Below are positions 6,831 through 7,533 of a stretch of 7,533 nt of DNA, piece after piece (positions within the stretch are counted from its first letter, which is position 1; each line of letters opens with the position of its first letter). A model generated the notes under the pieces. The model was not told the DNA's origin. It searched no databases and saw nothing but the letters and a program-made list of their open reading frames with translations. Source of the DNA: Fidelibacterota bacterium UBA7300 (GTDB lineage: Bacteria; Fidelibacterota; Marinisomatia; Marinisomatales; UBA2128); assembly GCA_002471865.1 (NCBI GenBank), contig DKQU01000025.1:1-7533 (forward strand), read 5' to 3'. The translations under genes were made by a program, and so were the position numbers.

Positions 6831-7533
6831 TTAATCAATTATCGTCCCATCATCTATATGCACAACATAAGCTTTACCACCAACTTTTACTATAGCTTCA
6901 GCTACTTTTTCAGGGTGATCCGGTGCATAAGAAAACATACACCCGCCACCACCAGACCCATTAATCTTTCCGCCTAAAGCTCCGGCCTGCAACGACGCAT
7001 TCAGCATGGATTCGATCTTGGGTGTACTCACACCCAGAACATCACGCAGTACTAAATGATGCTCAGTTAAAAGATTACCTATTAATTCATGATTCGGTTC
7101 ATCTTTTTCTAATTCAGATAAGGATTGTTTCAAAAGATTGCGGTTTTGGACTGTTCCCTTCATCAAATTTAACTCTTCATCATTTAAACTGGAAGAAATG
7201 GAATCCAAGTCACAAGAATGAAGATCAAAGCTTGAATTACGTGACTTCATATTATTTATAATGTTTAACCGCAAATCCCTACATCGTTGCAACATTCCCA
7301 TAGTATCTTTTGTTTCACAGGAATCGCCCAAAACGAAGGCCCCTAATTTAGGATTCAATAATTTGATTGATATTTCCGGTTCCGATTCCAGATAAATAAG
7401 ATTGCCTATAGCAGAAGAATATTGATCCATCATACCGCCGGGTTCGTTGAATTCTTTTACTTCAGCTTTAAAAGCCAGTTCGCCGAGTTTTTGCCTGTTC
7501 CAATCTACCGGCTCATCAGCCATTTTGGATAAA
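6831..7533 (-). CDS. GHMP-family sugar kinase, galactokinase-like, 5' end missing at window edge
   Basis: This is the C-terminal two-thirds of an ATP-dependent small-molecule kinase. The frame stays open to the right edge: the codons before the Met at 7523 read Leu-Ser-Lys, so that Met is internal and not the start. In galactokinases this segment follows the 'GLSSSA' ATP-binding motif, which together with the N-terminal substrate motif would lie outside the window, roughly 110-130 codons away. Counting from that internal Met, 'GGMMDQYSSAIG' (29-40) contains Asp33, matching the catalytic base in galactokinase 'GIMDQF'. 'GGKINGSGGGGC' (184-195) is GHMP motif 3. The 'FVLGDSCETKDT' segment resembles the central strand of galactokinase-like proteins. 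The sugar cannot be named: galactose is possible, but so are other sugars handled by galactokinase relatives or heptose-phosphate kinases of the HddA kind. The pairing with the nucleotidyltransferase downstream suggests a sugar-activation route. Confidence 0.85.
   Translation of the reverse strand, partial: LSKMADEPVDWNRQKLGELAFKAEVKEFNEPGGMMDQYSSAIGNLIYLESEPEISIKLLNPKLGAFVLGDSCETKDTMGMLQRCRDLRLNIINNMKSRNSSFDLHSCDLDSISSSLNDEELNLMKGTVQNRNLLKQSLSELEKDEPNHELIGNLLTEHHLVLRDVLGVSTPKIESMLNASLQAGALGGKINGSGGGGCMFSYAPDHPEKVAEAIVKVGGKAYVVHIDDGTIID

Noticed and set aside
7521..7523. Met codon as the start of the GHMP kinase.
   Set aside because: The frame is open upstream to the edge, there is no visible ribosome site, and the first ATP-binding motif of the family is missing. 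This is an internal Met in a gene cut by the window, not a short protein or a pseudogene.
1..7533. Search for CRISPR arrays, tRNA/rRNA genes, insertion sequences, phage or defence genes.
   Set aside because: Coding density is near complete and every long frame is a metabolic or regulatory gene. No spaced direct repeats, tRNA-like fold or transposase motif was seen.

Overview
The window is a compact bacterial region with two convergent transcription units and almost no non-coding DNA. On the + strand (6-5893), a TetR-family regulator is followed by an acyl-CoA dehydrogenase, a thiolase and a fused 3-hydroxyacyl-CoA dehydrogenase/enoyl-CoA hydratase. On the - strand (7533-5919), a galactokinase-like GHMP kinase cut by the right edge is followed by a sugar-phosphate-type nucleotidyltransferase. 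The two units meet tail to tail across 25 bp of AT-rich DNA.

The + strand unit is a nearly self-contained fatty-acid beta-oxidation operon. FadE desaturates acyl-CoA. The C-terminal part of FadN hydrates the enoyl-CoA, its N-terminal part oxidises the 3-hydroxyacyl-CoA, and FadA cleaves the 3-ketoacyl-CoA to acetyl-CoA plus a shortened acyl-CoA. The TetR protein, encoded first and overlapping fadE by 8 nt, is the obvious candidate acyl-CoA-responsive repressor of the operon. The domain order of the fusion protein (dehydrogenase first, hydratase last) is that of Bacillus FadN, the reverse of the E. coli FadB/FadJ order. The gene content matches the B. subtilis fadNAE set, but the order here is tetR-fadE-fadA-fadN. 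All catalytic residues I could locate are present. An acyl-CoA ligase and the electron-transfer flavoproteins are not in the window.

The - strand unit pairs a sugar kinase with a nucleotidyltransferase 24 nt downstream. This suggests a salvage or activation route from free sugar to sugar-1-phosphate to nucleotide-sugar, but the sugar cannot be read from the sequence.

The source is a bacterium with moderate GC content: hand-counted lines run at about 48-57% in the fad genes and about 30-38% in the kinase/nucleotidyltransferase unit and in tetR. Good Shine-Dalgarno sites precede fadE and fadA. I cannot place the organism with confidence. FadN-type operons occur in Firmicutes and also in other phyla, and an environmental lineage of the Bacteroidetes/Calditrichota/Marinimicrobia kind is a low-confidence guess. 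I see no mobile element, CRISPR array, RNA gene or defence system, and no clearly new biological system. The least explained part is the kinase/nucleotidyltransferase pair.
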